A stretch of 64,000 bases of DNA from Gelidibacter maritimus (GTDB lineage Bacteria; Bacteroidota; Bacteroidia; Flavobacteriales; Flavobacteriaceae), in contig NZ_JACGLT010000005.1 of assembly GCF_014062315.1 (NCBI RefSeq), forward strand, positions 186,001 through 250,000, given 5' to 3'. The notes beneath the pieces are model-generated. The model was given only the letters and a program-made list of their open reading frames with translations, ran no database searches and was not told the origin of the DNA. The number at the start of each line of letters is the position of its first letter. The first letter of the stretch is position 1. Positions 28,703 through 38,393 of the stretch are shown here, one piece after another. A program made the translations under genes and the position numbers.

Positions 28703-29001
28703 CTACCTTTTATTAATTTTTACAACATATGCATAACTGTCGGAATCGCGCATTTTATTTGGTTGGTACGATGGCATCGAAATTACAAAATTCTTTCCCT
28801 TTTGTTGTCCCTTTAAAATGTCTTTTGCGATCTCTGATTTCCATTAGGGCATCATCGCATAATAGGACTCATCATTCTGAGTGAAAAACAATTTATTGAC
28901 GATAAAATCAGATTCTGGATCTTTGGTTTGCTTAATAAAATAATATCACCATCTTGATAATGTTGTTTGAGTTCCAAAATGTCGTCTTCGCAATTTACAG
29001 T
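28703..29001 (-). pseudogene. Decayed coding fragment between GH20 and GH29 genes
   Basis: On the - strand, from 29001 down: TVNCEDDILELKQHYQDGDI then ILLSK; a frameshift near 28935; KDPESDFIVNKLFFTQNDES then YYAMMP; an in-frame TAA at 28844-28846; then WKSEIAKDILKGQQKGKNFV, ISMPSYQPNKMRDSDSYAYV and VKINKR, ending TAG at 28703-28705. The composition is clearly protein-like, but one stop and one frameshift break it. It is the C-terminal end of a lost PUL gene. I do not recognise the family; a glycoside hydrolase tail is possible but unproven. Confidence 0.6.
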
Positions 29002-29059
29002 TCAAAAGTTACCCTAAATTCAAAACGAAGTTCTATTTGACAATCTTTTTGGAGTTTAG

Positions 29060-29164
29060 CGATATTTTATCGATACGGATGAGGTGATCATTAAGAAATA
29101 TGTAAAATATCAAGAGAAAGAAGATAAGCGCGTTGAGGATTTGCAACAACGGTTAAATTTCTGA
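29060..29164 (+). mobile_element. IS200/IS605-type transposase TnpA tail (relic)
   Basis: The + strand reads RYFIDTDEVIIKKYVKYQEK, then EDKRVEDLQQRLNF and TGA. The core VIIKKYVKYQEKEDKR matches the conserved C-terminal tail of IS200-like Y1 transposases (I-x-K-Y-I-x-N-Q-E-K-E-D). No other part of the transposase or element ends is left, and an in-frame TAG sits directly upstream. It lies beside another broken fragment in the only long gap inside the glycosidase series, so the gap is a probable past insertion site. Confidence 0.6.
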
Positions 29165-29223
29165 ATTTTCATGCTTCCCCCAATGGAAACTAACCAAAGC
29201 CACACTCTGAGAAGATGTGATTT

Positions 29224-30867
29224 TTATTCACTTTCAAAAACATGCTTAGCATAATTCAATCCCAAAGCGTCATACTGTTCTCTCATTTTATCCAACCGAA
29301 CTTTAAAATCTGACCAATCCTTCTGTTCTTCTGATGACCAAACCACTTCTGACAATGCCGTCATTCTTGGCAGCACCATATATTCAGCATGTTCAGATGT
29401 TTTAATATATTCCGACCAGAGATTGGCTTGCGCCCCCAAAATATACTTATGAAATTCCTCTGGAAGCGCTTCTGGAATGATATTTAAACCATATACCTTT
29501 TCTACGGAAGTAAAACCGCCAATGGCAAACTTTTCCTTCGCATGATCTTCTTCAGGCACTTGATAGGCATCAAAATACACGTGCGATGCAGGGGTCATGA
29601 TGATATTGTGACCGTTTTTTGCGGCTTCAATAATTTCATCCTCTCCAGTCCAAGATCTCCAGAACATCACCGCGGCATTTGGTGCCAAGCCGCCTTCAAT
29701 GATTTCATCCCATCCGATGATTTTCCGTCCTTTTGAATTGACAAACTTTTCAACTCTTTTTATAAAATAACTTTGTAATTCGTCTTCATCTTTCAAGCCT
29801 TCCTTCTTCATTAATTCTTGAGCATATCGACTTTCTTCCCATTGTTTTTTTGGTGCCTCATCCCCACCAATGTGAATGTATTCACTTGGAAAAAGTGCCA
29901 TGACTTCAGTCAGCACGTCTTCTAAAAAGTTGAATGTGGTTTCCGTAGGCGCATAAATCTCCTCAAAAACGCCCCATGTTGTGGCTACCTCATATTGTTC
30001 GCCTGTATTTCCCAATTCAGGATACGCCGCTATGGCGGCCCGTGAATGCCCAGGAAGGTCTATCTCGGGGATAATGGTGACGTGTTTTGTTTGGGCATAA
30101 GCCACAACATCCTTGATTTCTTCTTGAGTGTAAAATCCACCATACGGAATACCATCAGCAATATAGGGGTCAAAGTTTTTTTCAATAACCGTTTCTTTTC
30201 TAATAGCACCGATTTCGGTCAATTTAGGATACTTTTTTATTTCAATTCGCCACCCTTGATCTTCGGTTAAATGCCAATGAAAGGTGTTCATTTTGTGCAT
30301 CGCAATTAAATCAATGTACTTTTTAACGAATGCTACAGGAAAAAAATGCCGCGCCACGTCTAAGTGCATGCCACGGTAAACAAATTGGGGATGGTCTTTA
30401 ATGACCACTGCAGGAATGGTGAGTTCTTTTCCATCATCTGCAGCCGCGCCATTCGCAAGGGGAATCAATTGTCTCAAGGTTTGAATCCCATAAAACACCC
30501 CTGTACTGTTTTTACCAGAAATCCGAATTTTATCATAATCTACGTACAACTCATAACCTTCTTCATTTTCTATGGCGGGATCAATTTCAAGAACGATATC
30601 GCCCTTAGCGTTCTGTAAGGAAAATTGAATATTCGTACCGAGGGTCATGCTTAATAATTCAGCCAGAAAGTTGCCTTCATTACTCAGAGTTTCATCTCCA
30701 ACAATCGTTGTACTGGCATCGACTAAAAACCGTCCCGTTTGTGGTTCAAGAACTAAAGGTTTTGGAATGATGGCATAATCTTCGTCTGTGTTTTCAAGAT
30801 GTTGATATTTTTTAGTGCAAGACATAAAGGCCAAAGAAACCAGTGCAATAATGATAAAGTGCTTCAT
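29224..30867 (-). CDS. GH20 beta-N-acetylhexosaminidase lipoprotein
   Basis: I start at the ATG at 30867, which gives a lipoprotein signal MKHFIIIALVSLAFMSC (Cys17); the upstream ATG at 30897 adds ten residues before it. The GH20b N-terminal domain spans about 33-155 and the catalytic barrel about 160-500: YRGMHLDVARHFFPV, MNTFHWHLTEDQGWRIEIK, PEIDLPGHSRAAI and EYIHIGGDEAPKKQWE, with the catalytic Asp336-Glu337 pair. It uses substrate-assisted catalysis to release terminal beta-GlcNAc or beta-GalNAc. Within this PUL it would trim antennae of complex glycans after the caps are removed. Complete length for the family. Confidence 0.95.
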   Translation of the reverse strand: MKHFIIIALVSLAFMSCTKKYQHLENTDEDYAIIPKPLVLEPQTGRFLVDASTTIVGDETLSNEGNFLAELLSMTLGTNIQFSLQNAKGDIVLEIDPAIENEEGYELYVDYDKIRISGKNSTGVFYGIQTLRQLIPLANGAAADDGKELTIPAVVIKDHPQFVYRGMHLDVARHFFPVAFVKKYIDLIAMHKMNTFHWHLTEDQGWRIEIKKYPKLTEIGAIRKETVIEKNFDPYIADGIPYGGFYTQEEIKDVVAYAQTKHVTIIPEIDLPGHSRAAIAAYPELGNTGEQYEVATTWGVFEEIYAPTETTFNFLEDVLTEVMALFPSEYIHIGGDEAPKKQWEESRYAQELMKKEGLKDEDELQSYFIKRVEKFVNSKGRKIIGWDEIIEGGLAPNAAVMFWRSWTGEDEIIEAAKNGHNIIMTPASHVYFDAYQVPEEDHAKEKFAIGGFTSVEKVYGLNIIPEALPEEFHKYILGAQANLWSEYIKTSEHAEYMVLPRMTALSEVVWSSEEQKDWSDFKVRLDKMREQYDALGLNYAKHVFESE

Positions 30868-30915
30868 GTTAAAATAATTAAAGAAGTTAGCTTTCATATT
30901 TCAGAATTTATAATT

Positions 30916-33513
30916 TTAGTAAGTGTCAAATAATGACGTAATTTTAATTTTCGTAGGGTCAACATCTGAACTTTCAAATGTTACTGTTTTCTCTAAATCA
31001 GGCAACAAATCAAAATAGTTGTCCGACAACTTCAAAGAAGCGCCATCAATCGTAATGAACACATCTTTAACCAAAGTTTTTGAACTCAAAGTCAATTGTG
31101 TTTTTCCGTCATCAGAAACAGTGAAAGTTTTAATTATTTCTGGTTGAAATAGCTCAATATCTTTTGGTTCGGCAAAATAAGTAATATTGTCTGAAACCAT
31201 TTCACCATTTACAATCACTTCCGAAAGCACTACCACGTCTTCCATTTTATAGTCTTTAATCAATGTACTGACGTCAACGGTGTGATAGATATTACTGGTA
31301 TTGGGATCAATCTTAATCGTGTTGTTTGAGGAACTTATAATGTGACCATTAAAATCCATAGCGGTGACCTTCAATTCGGCTCTTTGTGATTTTAATTCAT
31401 CCGAAATCACATAAAATTCGAGTTGTTCGCCATTGACTTTTGGCGAAACAAAAATAGGTGCAAACGCTTTTTTAGTCATGTATTGCTGTGCCTTCCAGTT
31501 TTTATAATAATCCATACTCGACCAACTCGCTACGGGCCAGCAATCGTTAATTTGCCAAAAAAGAGACCCCATGCAATACGGCATATTTCTCCGATGTGCC
31601 TCTATGGCTTCTTTGATCCCCTTTGCTTGCAAAAGTTGGCTCACATATAAAAACGATTCGAAATCCTTGGGATCTTTATAATGGGATTCCATATATTGTT
31701 TGATCCGCAAATTCCCAATACCACTGCGCTGATGGGCTGCCATCACTTCAGATTCAATATCCCAATCGGATTCAATGGTGTATTTTTTTACGGTTGAAAA
31801 TTCTGGAAAAGACTGGAAACCATATTCGCTCATAAATCGCGGAATGTAAGTATTGAAATCCGAAAAGGGATGAAGGCCATGCCAAACGCCCCAATAATGG
31901 TTGTCTCCAGATCGGGTTTCGTTTGTAGCCACTTGTTCTGGTCCTGCTGACGGCGACGATTTCCAATAATCGATAAGTTCGGTTTCAGCAGTTACCACTT
32001 TAGGTAGAATGTCATGGAAAATGGTCTCATAGGCCGCCCAGATTTTGTTTTGCTGTTCTCTTGGATATTCCTTTCTCCAACCGCCCCATCCTCGGGTATG
32101 GTCGTATTCAGACCAGGCCACTTCGATCTCATTATTGCCACACCATAACACAATGGACGGATGATTTCTTAAGCGGCGGACATTATCAATTGCTTCCTGC
32201 TTAATGCTTTCCTGAAGTTCTGGTGTATCTGGATACATGCTGCAGGCAAACATAAAATCCTGCCAAACCATAATGCCTTTTTCATCGCATAACTCATAAA
32301 ACTCGTCGTTTTCATAAATACCCCCACCCCATACGCGAAGCATGTTCATATTGGCCTCAACGGCAGAATTGATCACCGTTTCATAATCCTCTAAAGTGAC
32401 GCGAGGCAAAAAAAGATCATTCGGAATGTAATTGGCACCTTTTCCAAAAACTGGCACGCCATTCACTTCAAAATAAAAACTTCTCCCATTTTTATCGGCA
32501 TCCTCCTCTTGGATCAATCGTGCGGTTCTAACTCCAGTTTTTACTTCTTTAACATCTATTAACTCAGTATCCAAATAAAGTTCTTGTGTAACCGTATATA
32601 AATGGGCGTCACCTAAACCTACTGGCCACCATAGCTTAGGGTTTCTAATCTTGAACTCGGATTTTATCTCCTGCACGCCCTTTTCAAGGAAAGCGTCATT
32701 TTGTGCTACTTTCTGACCATCTAATTTTGTGATTAGTGTGTAATTGCCTGGTGTGGATAAATTAATGGTTACATCTGCCGTTAAATGTGCCGAATTTCTA
32801 TCGATGCTGCGCGTCACCACATAACTATCGTCAATTTGTGCGGTGTTCCAAGCGTTGATTTCAATGGTTCTCCAGATTCCCGAAGTCACAAATCTTGGGC
32901 CCCAATCCCAGCCATAATGATAGCCAGCTTTTCTGGTGTGCACACTCACTTTATTTGAACCCAGCCCACCGTTTTCCGATTGATCGTTATTGGCAGGCAG
33001 CGGAATTCCGAAGGTTTCATAAAGTGCCATCCCCTTGTTGATTGGGGAGTGAAAAACAATATGTAAATCGTTTGCACCGTTTTTTAGAAGCTTTTTACTG
33101 TCCACTTTCCAAGTTCTGAACATATTATCTGCCGATAAAATAAGGGAGTCGTTTAAATACACATCGGCATAGGTATCCAAACCATTAAAAATAATGTCGA
33201 TATGTTCTTTATTGAAAACCGATGCATCAATATTAAATGTGGTTTTATATTCCCAATTCACTTTATCAATCCATTGCAAGTCCTTTTCGTTGGTGCGATA
33301 ATAGGGATCTTCAATGATTTTATTGTTTAATAAATCGGTGTGGACCGTCCCAGGAACAGTTGCTGGAAGCCATTCTCCAATATTGGATTGACGGAACTCC
33401 CATTGAGAATCGATTGTTATTTTATTCTGAGCATTTACACTTATATTGATCATGAGCATAGCTGTTAAAAAGGTAACGAAAAGATTAACGGTTTTTGTGG
33501 TTAGAAGAGTCAT
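30916..33513 (-). CDS. GH2 beta-mannosidase
   Basis: This 865-residue exported protein has signal LFVTFLTAMLMINISVNAQ, with no lipobox cysteine. It shows the MANBA-type GH2 layout: a sugar-binding domain (about 35-215, with HYGWDWGPRFVTSGIWRTIE), an immunoglobulin-like domain, the barrel with RVWGGGIYENDEFYELCDE, acid/base Glu462 in LWCGNNEIEVAW and nucleophile Glu563 in MSEYGFQSFPEF, then C-terminal beta domains. It cleaves beta-mannosides, as in Man-beta-1,4-GlcNAc of the N-glycan core. It lies 6 bases after the GH3 gene and 48 before the GH20 start, in one operon. Periplasmic action is likely. Confidence 0.93.
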   Translation of the reverse strand: MTLLTTKTVNLFVTFLTAMLMINISVNAQNKITIDSQWEFRQSNIGEWLPATVPGTVHTDLLNNKIIEDPYYRTNEKDLQWIDKVNWEYKTTFNIDASVFNKEHIDIIFNGLDTYADVYLNDSLILSADNMFRTWKVDSKKLLKNGANDLHIVFHSPINKGMALYETFGIPLPANNDQSENGGLGSNKVSVHTRKAGYHYGWDWGPRFVTSGIWRTIEINAWNTAQIDDSYVVTRSIDRNSAHLTADVTINLSTPGNYTLITKLDGQKVAQNDAFLEKGVQEIKSEFKIRNPKLWWPVGLGDAHLYTVTQELYLDTELIDVKEVKTGVRTARLIQEEDADKNGRSFYFEVNGVPVFGKGANYIPNDLFLPRVTLEDYETVINSAVEANMNMLRVWGGGIYENDEFYELCDEKGIMVWQDFMFACSMYPDTPELQESIKQEAIDNVRRLRNHPSIVLWCGNNEIEVAWSEYDHTRGWGGWRKEYPREQQNKIWAAYETIFHDILPKVVTAETELIDYWKSSPSAGPEQVATNETRSGDNHYWGVWHGLHPFSDFNTYIPRFMSEYGFQSFPEFSTVKKYTIESDWDIESEVMAAHQRSGIGNLRIKQYMESHYKDPKDFESFLYVSQLLQAKGIKEAIEAHRRNMPYCMGSLFWQINDCWPVASWSSMDYYKNWKAQQYMTKKAFAPIFVSPKVNGEQLEFYVISDELKSQRAELKVTAMDFNGHIISSSNNTIKIDPNTSNIYHTVDVSTLIKDYKMEDVVVLSEVIVNGEMVSDNITYFAEPKDIELFQPEIIKTFTVSDDGKTQLTLSSKTLVKDVFITIDGASLKLSDNYFDLLPDLEKTVTFESSDVDPTKIKITSLFDTY

Positions 33514-33519
33514 GGTGTA

Positions 33520-36087
33520 TTATTCTACGGTTAATAAAGTCTTGTTAGTGGTTGTTGAGCTGTCCCCAACATAAATCTCAAATATCCCAGGTTCAATAAA
33601 GGATTCGCCTTGATTATTAAATATGGATATATCTTTAGGGGTGATATCAAATCGCACAACTTTTGATGTTCCCTTCTTCAAGAAAACCTTCTGGAAGCCT
33701 TTTAGTGATTTTAACGGGGTTGTAACACTTGCCTCTTTATCATTTACATAATACTGAACTACCGTTTCTCCGTCGTAATTTCCATTATTCGTTACTGTAA
33801 CTTCCACAAGATTTGATTCGGTCTTTTGTTGCCTATATTTCAATAATTGGGGCTTCGAATAGGAAAAATCAGTATAACTCAATCCGTAACCAAAAGGATA
33901 AAGCACTTCGCCATCAAAATAACGATAGGTGCGACCTTTCATATGATAGTCCTCAAAAGGAGGCAAATCATCAATTGATTTGTAATAGGTTATGGGTAAT
34001 TTCCCGGACGGATTGTAATCTCCAAAAAGAACATCAGCAACAGCATCGCCACCACCCTGTCCTGGATACCAGATATTAAGAATGGCATCAAGATGTTCCT
34101 GTTCCCAATTAATGGTCATGGCGCTACCGCCGGTCAATAAAAACACTACTGGCTTGCCCAATTTGTGCAATTCCTTGAGCAGTTCCTGTTGTACTTTTGG
34201 CAAATCTAAAGTAGTGCGGTCGCCTTTATAAAAGCCTTGCACATCCACGGGCATTTCTTCGCCCTCCAATCGTGCCGTAATGCCGCCCACATAAATCACA
34301 GCATCACTTTCCTTGACACTTTGAAACATCTTTTCTTTGCCCAGTCTATGCTCCAAATCCCACATTAATTGAACAGAAGCCATCCACGGATTGGTACATT
34401 GATATTCTATGACGAATGCATATTTCTTGTTTTTTTCTACAAATAGTGTTTTAGGTTTAGGATCTGAATCCTCTTGACTTACCATAAATTCCTTGCCATC
34501 CACAATCAATTTGTAGCTTCCGCCGCTCTGAAGCACATTTAAAGCGACTTCTCCGGTGAAGTCAGGTTTTAAAATTCCAGAATAGCGAATTGAGAAATCG
34601 CCCGGGGTCAATACAGGAACAGGTGCTGCACCACCCCACTCAAAATCGACAAAATTCACAGTACTTACAACGAATGGATTACCTTTCAGGTTGGCATTAT
34701 TATAATATTCGGCGGTCACTTCTCCACTGTAGAAATCATCTCCAACGACATCAAAAATTGGTTGGTCATCAATAAGATTGACGCCTTTAAAGTAATGGAC
34801 TTTCGTTTGCTTGGACACCTTATCTTTGATGCCTTTCAATATTGTTTTTGAATGGTTTGGTGTTCCGAAGTAATTTCCAAGCACAAAATGGCGGTCGTTG
34901 GCATTTGGCCCAATCACCGTAATATTTTTTATGTTTTTTGATAATGGCAAAATTCTATTTTCATTTTTTAGCAACACCAAGGATTCTCGCGCCGATTGCA
35001 GTGCCAATTGTTGATGTGCTTCAGATTCTATTACGGACTCAGGGATATCTGAAAACGGTGTTTGGTCTAAAGGATTTAAGAGCCCCAATTTGAGCTTGGC
35101 GACGATCAACCGTGTTAAAGAGGTATCGATTTCTGCTTCTGTAATCAAGCCTTGTTCCACCGCATTGGCTAAAGTTGCATAACTCGTTCCACAATCTAAA
35201 TCGCATCCTGCTTTCACCGCTAAAGCTGATGCTTCCTCGGCAGTTGCCACAATATGATGGTATTTATAAATATCCAAAACGGCACCACAATCCGAAACGA
35301 CATAACCCTTAAATCCCCATTGATCCCTTAAGATATCACCCAGCAAAAGTGGACTTGCGGTAGCCGAAGCCCCAAGGTACCTATTGTAAGCAGACATGAT
35401 AGAAAATGCCTCCCCTTCCACTATGGCCGCTTCAAAAGCTGGCAAATAGGTTTCCCATAAATCTCTTGGATCAGTATAGGCATCAAAACTATGTCGGTTG
35501 TACTCCGGACCGCTATGTACGGCATAATGCTTGGGCGTGGCAATGACTTTAAAATAGTTGGGGTCATCACCTTGCAAGCCTTTTACAAAAGCTACGGCCA
35601 TCCGGGAGGTTAAAAAAGGATCTTCACCGTAGGTTTCTTGACCTCTCCCCCACCTTGGGTCTCTAAAAATATTAATGTTGGGCGTCCACATGGTCAAGCC
35701 CTGATAGCGGTTGCGCTGCCCCAAGGCGATACTTTGATTGAACTTTGCCCGTGCTTCGGTACTAATGGCGCTGGCCACATGATTAAGAAGTGATACGTTA
35801 AAAGTAGCCGACATCCCGATAGCCTGTGGAAATGATGTTGCTGAACCAGCTCTGGCGACCCCGTGCAAACATTCATTCCACCAATTATATTTTGGAATTC
35901 CCAGACGTTCAATTGCCGGAGCCACATCTTGCATTTGCCCGATCTTTTCCGATAAGCTTAAGCGATTTAATAAGTCCTCTGCCCGCACCTCAATCGCCAA
36001 CGAGGGATCTTGAAATGGCAGATTTTTTTGTTGTCCGATGATGCCTAATGGGACTATAAAGAAGATGAGTTTTAATATCGCTTTCAT
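33520..36087 (-). CDS. GH3 beta-glycosidase with inserted PA14 domain
   Basis: The 855-residue protein has signal AILKLIFFIVPLGIIGQQ. The GH3 N-terminal barrel holds NWWNECLHGVARAG, TMWTPNINIFRDPRWGRGQE, PKHYAVHSGPE and FKGYVVSDCGAVLDIY, with Asp266 as nucleophile. The alpha/beta domain follows; a PA14-like insert lies near 480-590 (DFSIRYSGILKPDFTGEVAL, GGSYKLIVDGKEFMV), then the second half of the alpha/beta domain and a fibronectin-type C-terminus (EVTVTNNGNYDGETVVQYYV). The SDCGA type is typical of beta-glucosidase, beta-xylosidase and alpha-arabinosidase GH3s, not of the NagZ branch. Its substrate in this locus is therefore open. It sits 2 bases from the GH92 gene. Confidence 0.92.
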   Translation of the reverse strand: MKAILKLIFFIVPLGIIGQQKNLPFQDPSLAIEVRAEDLLNRLSLSEKIGQMQDVAPAIERLGIPKYNWWNECLHGVARAGSATSFPQAIGMSATFNVSLLNHVASAISTEARAKFNQSIALGQRNRYQGLTMWTPNINIFRDPRWGRGQETYGEDPFLTSRMAVAFVKGLQGDDPNYFKVIATPKHYAVHSGPEYNRHSFDAYTDPRDLWETYLPAFEAAIVEGEAFSIMSAYNRYLGASATASPLLLGDILRDQWGFKGYVVSDCGAVLDIYKYHHIVATAEEASALAVKAGCDLDCGTSYATLANAVEQGLITEAEIDTSLTRLIVAKLKLGLLNPLDQTPFSDIPESVIESEAHQQLALQSARESLVLLKNENRILPLSKNIKNITVIGPNANDRHFVLGNYFGTPNHSKTILKGIKDKVSKQTKVHYFKGVNLIDDQPIFDVVGDDFYSGEVTAEYYNNANLKGNPFVVSTVNFVDFEWGGAAPVPVLTPGDFSIRYSGILKPDFTGEVALNVLQSGGSYKLIVDGKEFMVSQEDSDPKPKTLFVEKNKKYAFVIEYQCTNPWMASVQLMWDLEHRLGKEKMFQSVKESDAVIYVGGITARLEGEEMPVDVQGFYKGDRTTLDLPKVQQELLKELHKLGKPVVFLLTGGSAMTINWEQEHLDAILNIWYPGQGGGDAVADVLFGDYNPSGKLPITYYKSIDDLPPFEDYHMKGRTYRYFDGEVLYPFGYGLSYTDFSYSKPQLLKYRQQKTESNLVEVTVTNNGNYDGETVVQYYVNDKEASVTTPLKSLKGFQKVFLKKGTSKVVRFDITPKDISIFNNQGESFIEPGIFEIYVGDSSTTTNKTLLTVE

Positions 36088-36089
36088 TC

Positions 36090-38384
36090 CTAATTTATTT
36101 TAGGATTATTACCCATGACAATTTTAAGAGTACTACCATTTTTAATATCTGAATGCTTAAAAAACAGCCCATTTTGTTTCACATCATTCACATAAAACGC
36201 TTGCACATACTTGTTCTCAGGACTGTTGTTTTCGGTGATGATGGTGAAATTTTTACCTGAATCCAATGGGATTTCAACTTTATCAAAAATAGGGCGTCCT
36301 ATAGTGTAAACGGGATTTCCTGGTGCCACTTGATAAAAACCCATCGCATTTAATATATACCACGCACTCATTTGTCCACAATCTTCATTGCCAATAATGC
36401 CATCAGGTTCTGAGGTATAAAAATCATTTAAAATTTGATCGACCAACTCTTGGGTTTTCCATGGTTGACCCGCATAGGTGTACAAGTAAGCAACGTGATG
36501 ACTCGGTTCATTACCGTGCGCATACTGGCCAATCAATCCTGTAATGTCACTGCTGGCATCTTCGCCAACAATTTCCGAAGAGGTGGTAAACAGGGTGTCC
36601 AACTTTTGGGTAAACCGCTCGCGACCGCCAGACAACTCGATAATGCCGTCCACATCGTGAGGCACAAACCAGGTCCATTGCCAAGCATTGCCCTCGGTAT
36701 AATCTGACTCTTTGTGACTGGAATATCGAGGATTAAAAGGAGTTACCCAAGAGCCATCTTCATTTTTACCACGCATAAATCCTGTGCTCGGATCAAAATA
36801 ATGTTGGTAATTTTTAGCTCTCTTTTCAAAAACAGCAACAAGGGAATCATTGTTGTTTAATTTTGCAATTTCGGCAATACACCAATCATAATAAGCCATT
36901 TCCAATCCAAAGGACACCGACTTTATCAGCTTATCTGCGGGGAAATGTTTATTGGCATTGGCATACTTATTATACAATGGCATCAAGGATTTTTTCTTCG
37001 GATTGAGCGCATCGTCCTCAACAATCCAAGGTTTATATAAGGCACTGTTTAATGTGGCCTCCAAAGCCAATGTCTTGTCTATTCCAGGAAGGTCTTTTGA
37101 CAGCGCGTCTGCAATATTTGCTACCGCTGGATAGCCTACCATGGTTCCTGTATAGTTTGAAGCCAATGGCCACATAGGTAAGATGCCACCTTCCTGATAT
37201 TTCAACATCAAGTTATTGACCCATTCTACCGATTTTGGTTCGTCAATAATGGTCATTAACGGATGAAGACCTCTAAACGTATCCCATAAGGAATACACAG
37301 TATAGTTGGTAACGCCTTCTGGCGATTGATGAATTTCCTTATCCATGCCTCGGTAGCGCCCATCGACATCCTGATATGTCATCGGCGCAATCATGCTGTG
37401 ATATAAAGCGGTATAAAAAATGGTCAGATCGTCCTCATTTTTTGTTTGAACCTTAATCTTCTTAAGTGCCTTTTGCCAAGCGTCTTCAGTGTCCACTCTT
37501 ACCTTATCAAAGTCCCAATGTGATAATTCTGTAGCCAAGTTATTTTTAGCGCCGTCAGTATCAACTGATGAAATACTCACGCGAACCTGAAGGGGTTCAT
37601 CAGCCTTCAGGGCATCAAATTTCAGATAGGCATAAACATCTTGACCTTTCGCGATGGCGCGGTTGGAGACATTTACAGAATCGATATTGATCTGTTCCAC
37701 TGCAAACGGACTGGAAAATTCGGCATAGAAGTACACTTTGTGGTCATCGGCCCATCCTGTGGTGTGCTTGAGGCCTCTAATCGTGACACTATCCACAACC
37801 TCCAGCTCATTATGCACATTACTGTTGCCCCATGTTCTTTGCAAGGTATGGGCCAAGTCAAACAAGACTCGTTTTTCCGTATCGTTGTCAAAGGTGTATT
37901 TATGCAGACCCACCCTCTCGGTTACTGCTAATTCTGCTGTGACGTCATAGTTATTAAAGGCCACTTTATAATACCCCACTTTTGCTGATTCGTCTGCTTT
38001 ATTGAAGGTCGCTATCGGTTTTTTGTCAATATCATCTGTAAAGGGCAAGAGCAGAACATCGCCCATATCGCCTATGCCTGTACCGCTCAAATGTGTGTGC
38101 GAAAACCCATAGATGGTGCTGTCATCATAATGGTAGCCACTGGAAGCATCCCAACCGTTCAATTTGGTATCCGGGCCCAATTGCACCATGCCGTAAGGCC
38201 GCACAGGACCGGGGAAGGTATGTCCATGAAAGGCTGTACCGATAAAAGGATCGACGTAATCAATGAGGTTGACGGATACTTTATCTGTTTTCTCAGGTTC
38301 CGATTTACAGCCTAAGAAAAGTATGAACACTACAATCCAAAGTCCAAAAGGATAGAAAACCGATTTCATCTCAGTATTGTTCAT
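36090..38384 (-). CDS. GH92 alpha-mannosidase lipoprotein
   Basis: The 764-residue protein has lipoprotein signal MKSVFYPFGLWIVVFILFLG followed by Cys; either ATG, at 38384 or 38369, would serve. GH92 motifs are all present: YVDPFIGTAFHGHTFPGPVR, MVQLGPDTKLNGWDASSGYH, GFSHTHLSGTGIGDMGDV, YSLWDTFRGLHPLMTI, GLIGQYAHGNEPSHHVAYLY and IIGNEDCGQMSAWYILNAMG, the last holding the general acid Glu. These calcium-dependent inverting exo-alpha-mannosidases remove alpha-1,2/1,3/1,4/1,6-linked mannose from N-glycans. The sub-specificity cannot be read safely. The residues after Cys (KSEPEK) are acidic enough to act as a surface-export signal. Confidence 0.96.
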   Translation of the reverse strand: MNNTEMKSVFYPFGLWIVVFILFLGCKSEPEKTDKVSVNLIDYVDPFIGTAFHGHTFPGPVRPYGMVQLGPDTKLNGWDASSGYHYDDSTIYGFSHTHLSGTGIGDMGDVLLLPFTDDIDKKPIATFNKADESAKVGYYKVAFNNYDVTAELAVTERVGLHKYTFDNDTEKRVLFDLAHTLQRTWGNSNVHNELEVVDSVTIRGLKHTTGWADDHKVYFYAEFSSPFAVEQINIDSVNVSNRAIAKGQDVYAYLKFDALKADEPLQVRVSISSVDTDGAKNNLATELSHWDFDKVRVDTEDAWQKALKKIKVQTKNEDDLTIFYTALYHSMIAPMTYQDVDGRYRGMDKEIHQSPEGVTNYTVYSLWDTFRGLHPLMTIIDEPKSVEWVNNLMLKYQEGGILPMWPLASNYTGTMVGYPAVANIADALSKDLPGIDKTLALEATLNSALYKPWIVEDDALNPKKKSLMPLYNKYANANKHFPADKLIKSVSFGLEMAYYDWCIAEIAKLNNNDSLVAVFEKRAKNYQHYFDPSTGFMRGKNEDGSWVTPFNPRYSSHKESDYTEGNAWQWTWFVPHDVDGIIELSGGRERFTQKLDTLFTTSSEIVGEDASSDITGLIGQYAHGNEPSHHVAYLYTYAGQPWKTQELVDQILNDFYTSEPDGIIGNEDCGQMSAWYILNAMGFYQVAPGNPVYTIGRPIFDKVEIPLDSGKNFTIITENNSPENKYVQAFYVNDVKQNGLFFKHSDIKNGSTLKIVMGNNPKIN

Positions 38385-38393
38385 TTTAGAAAT

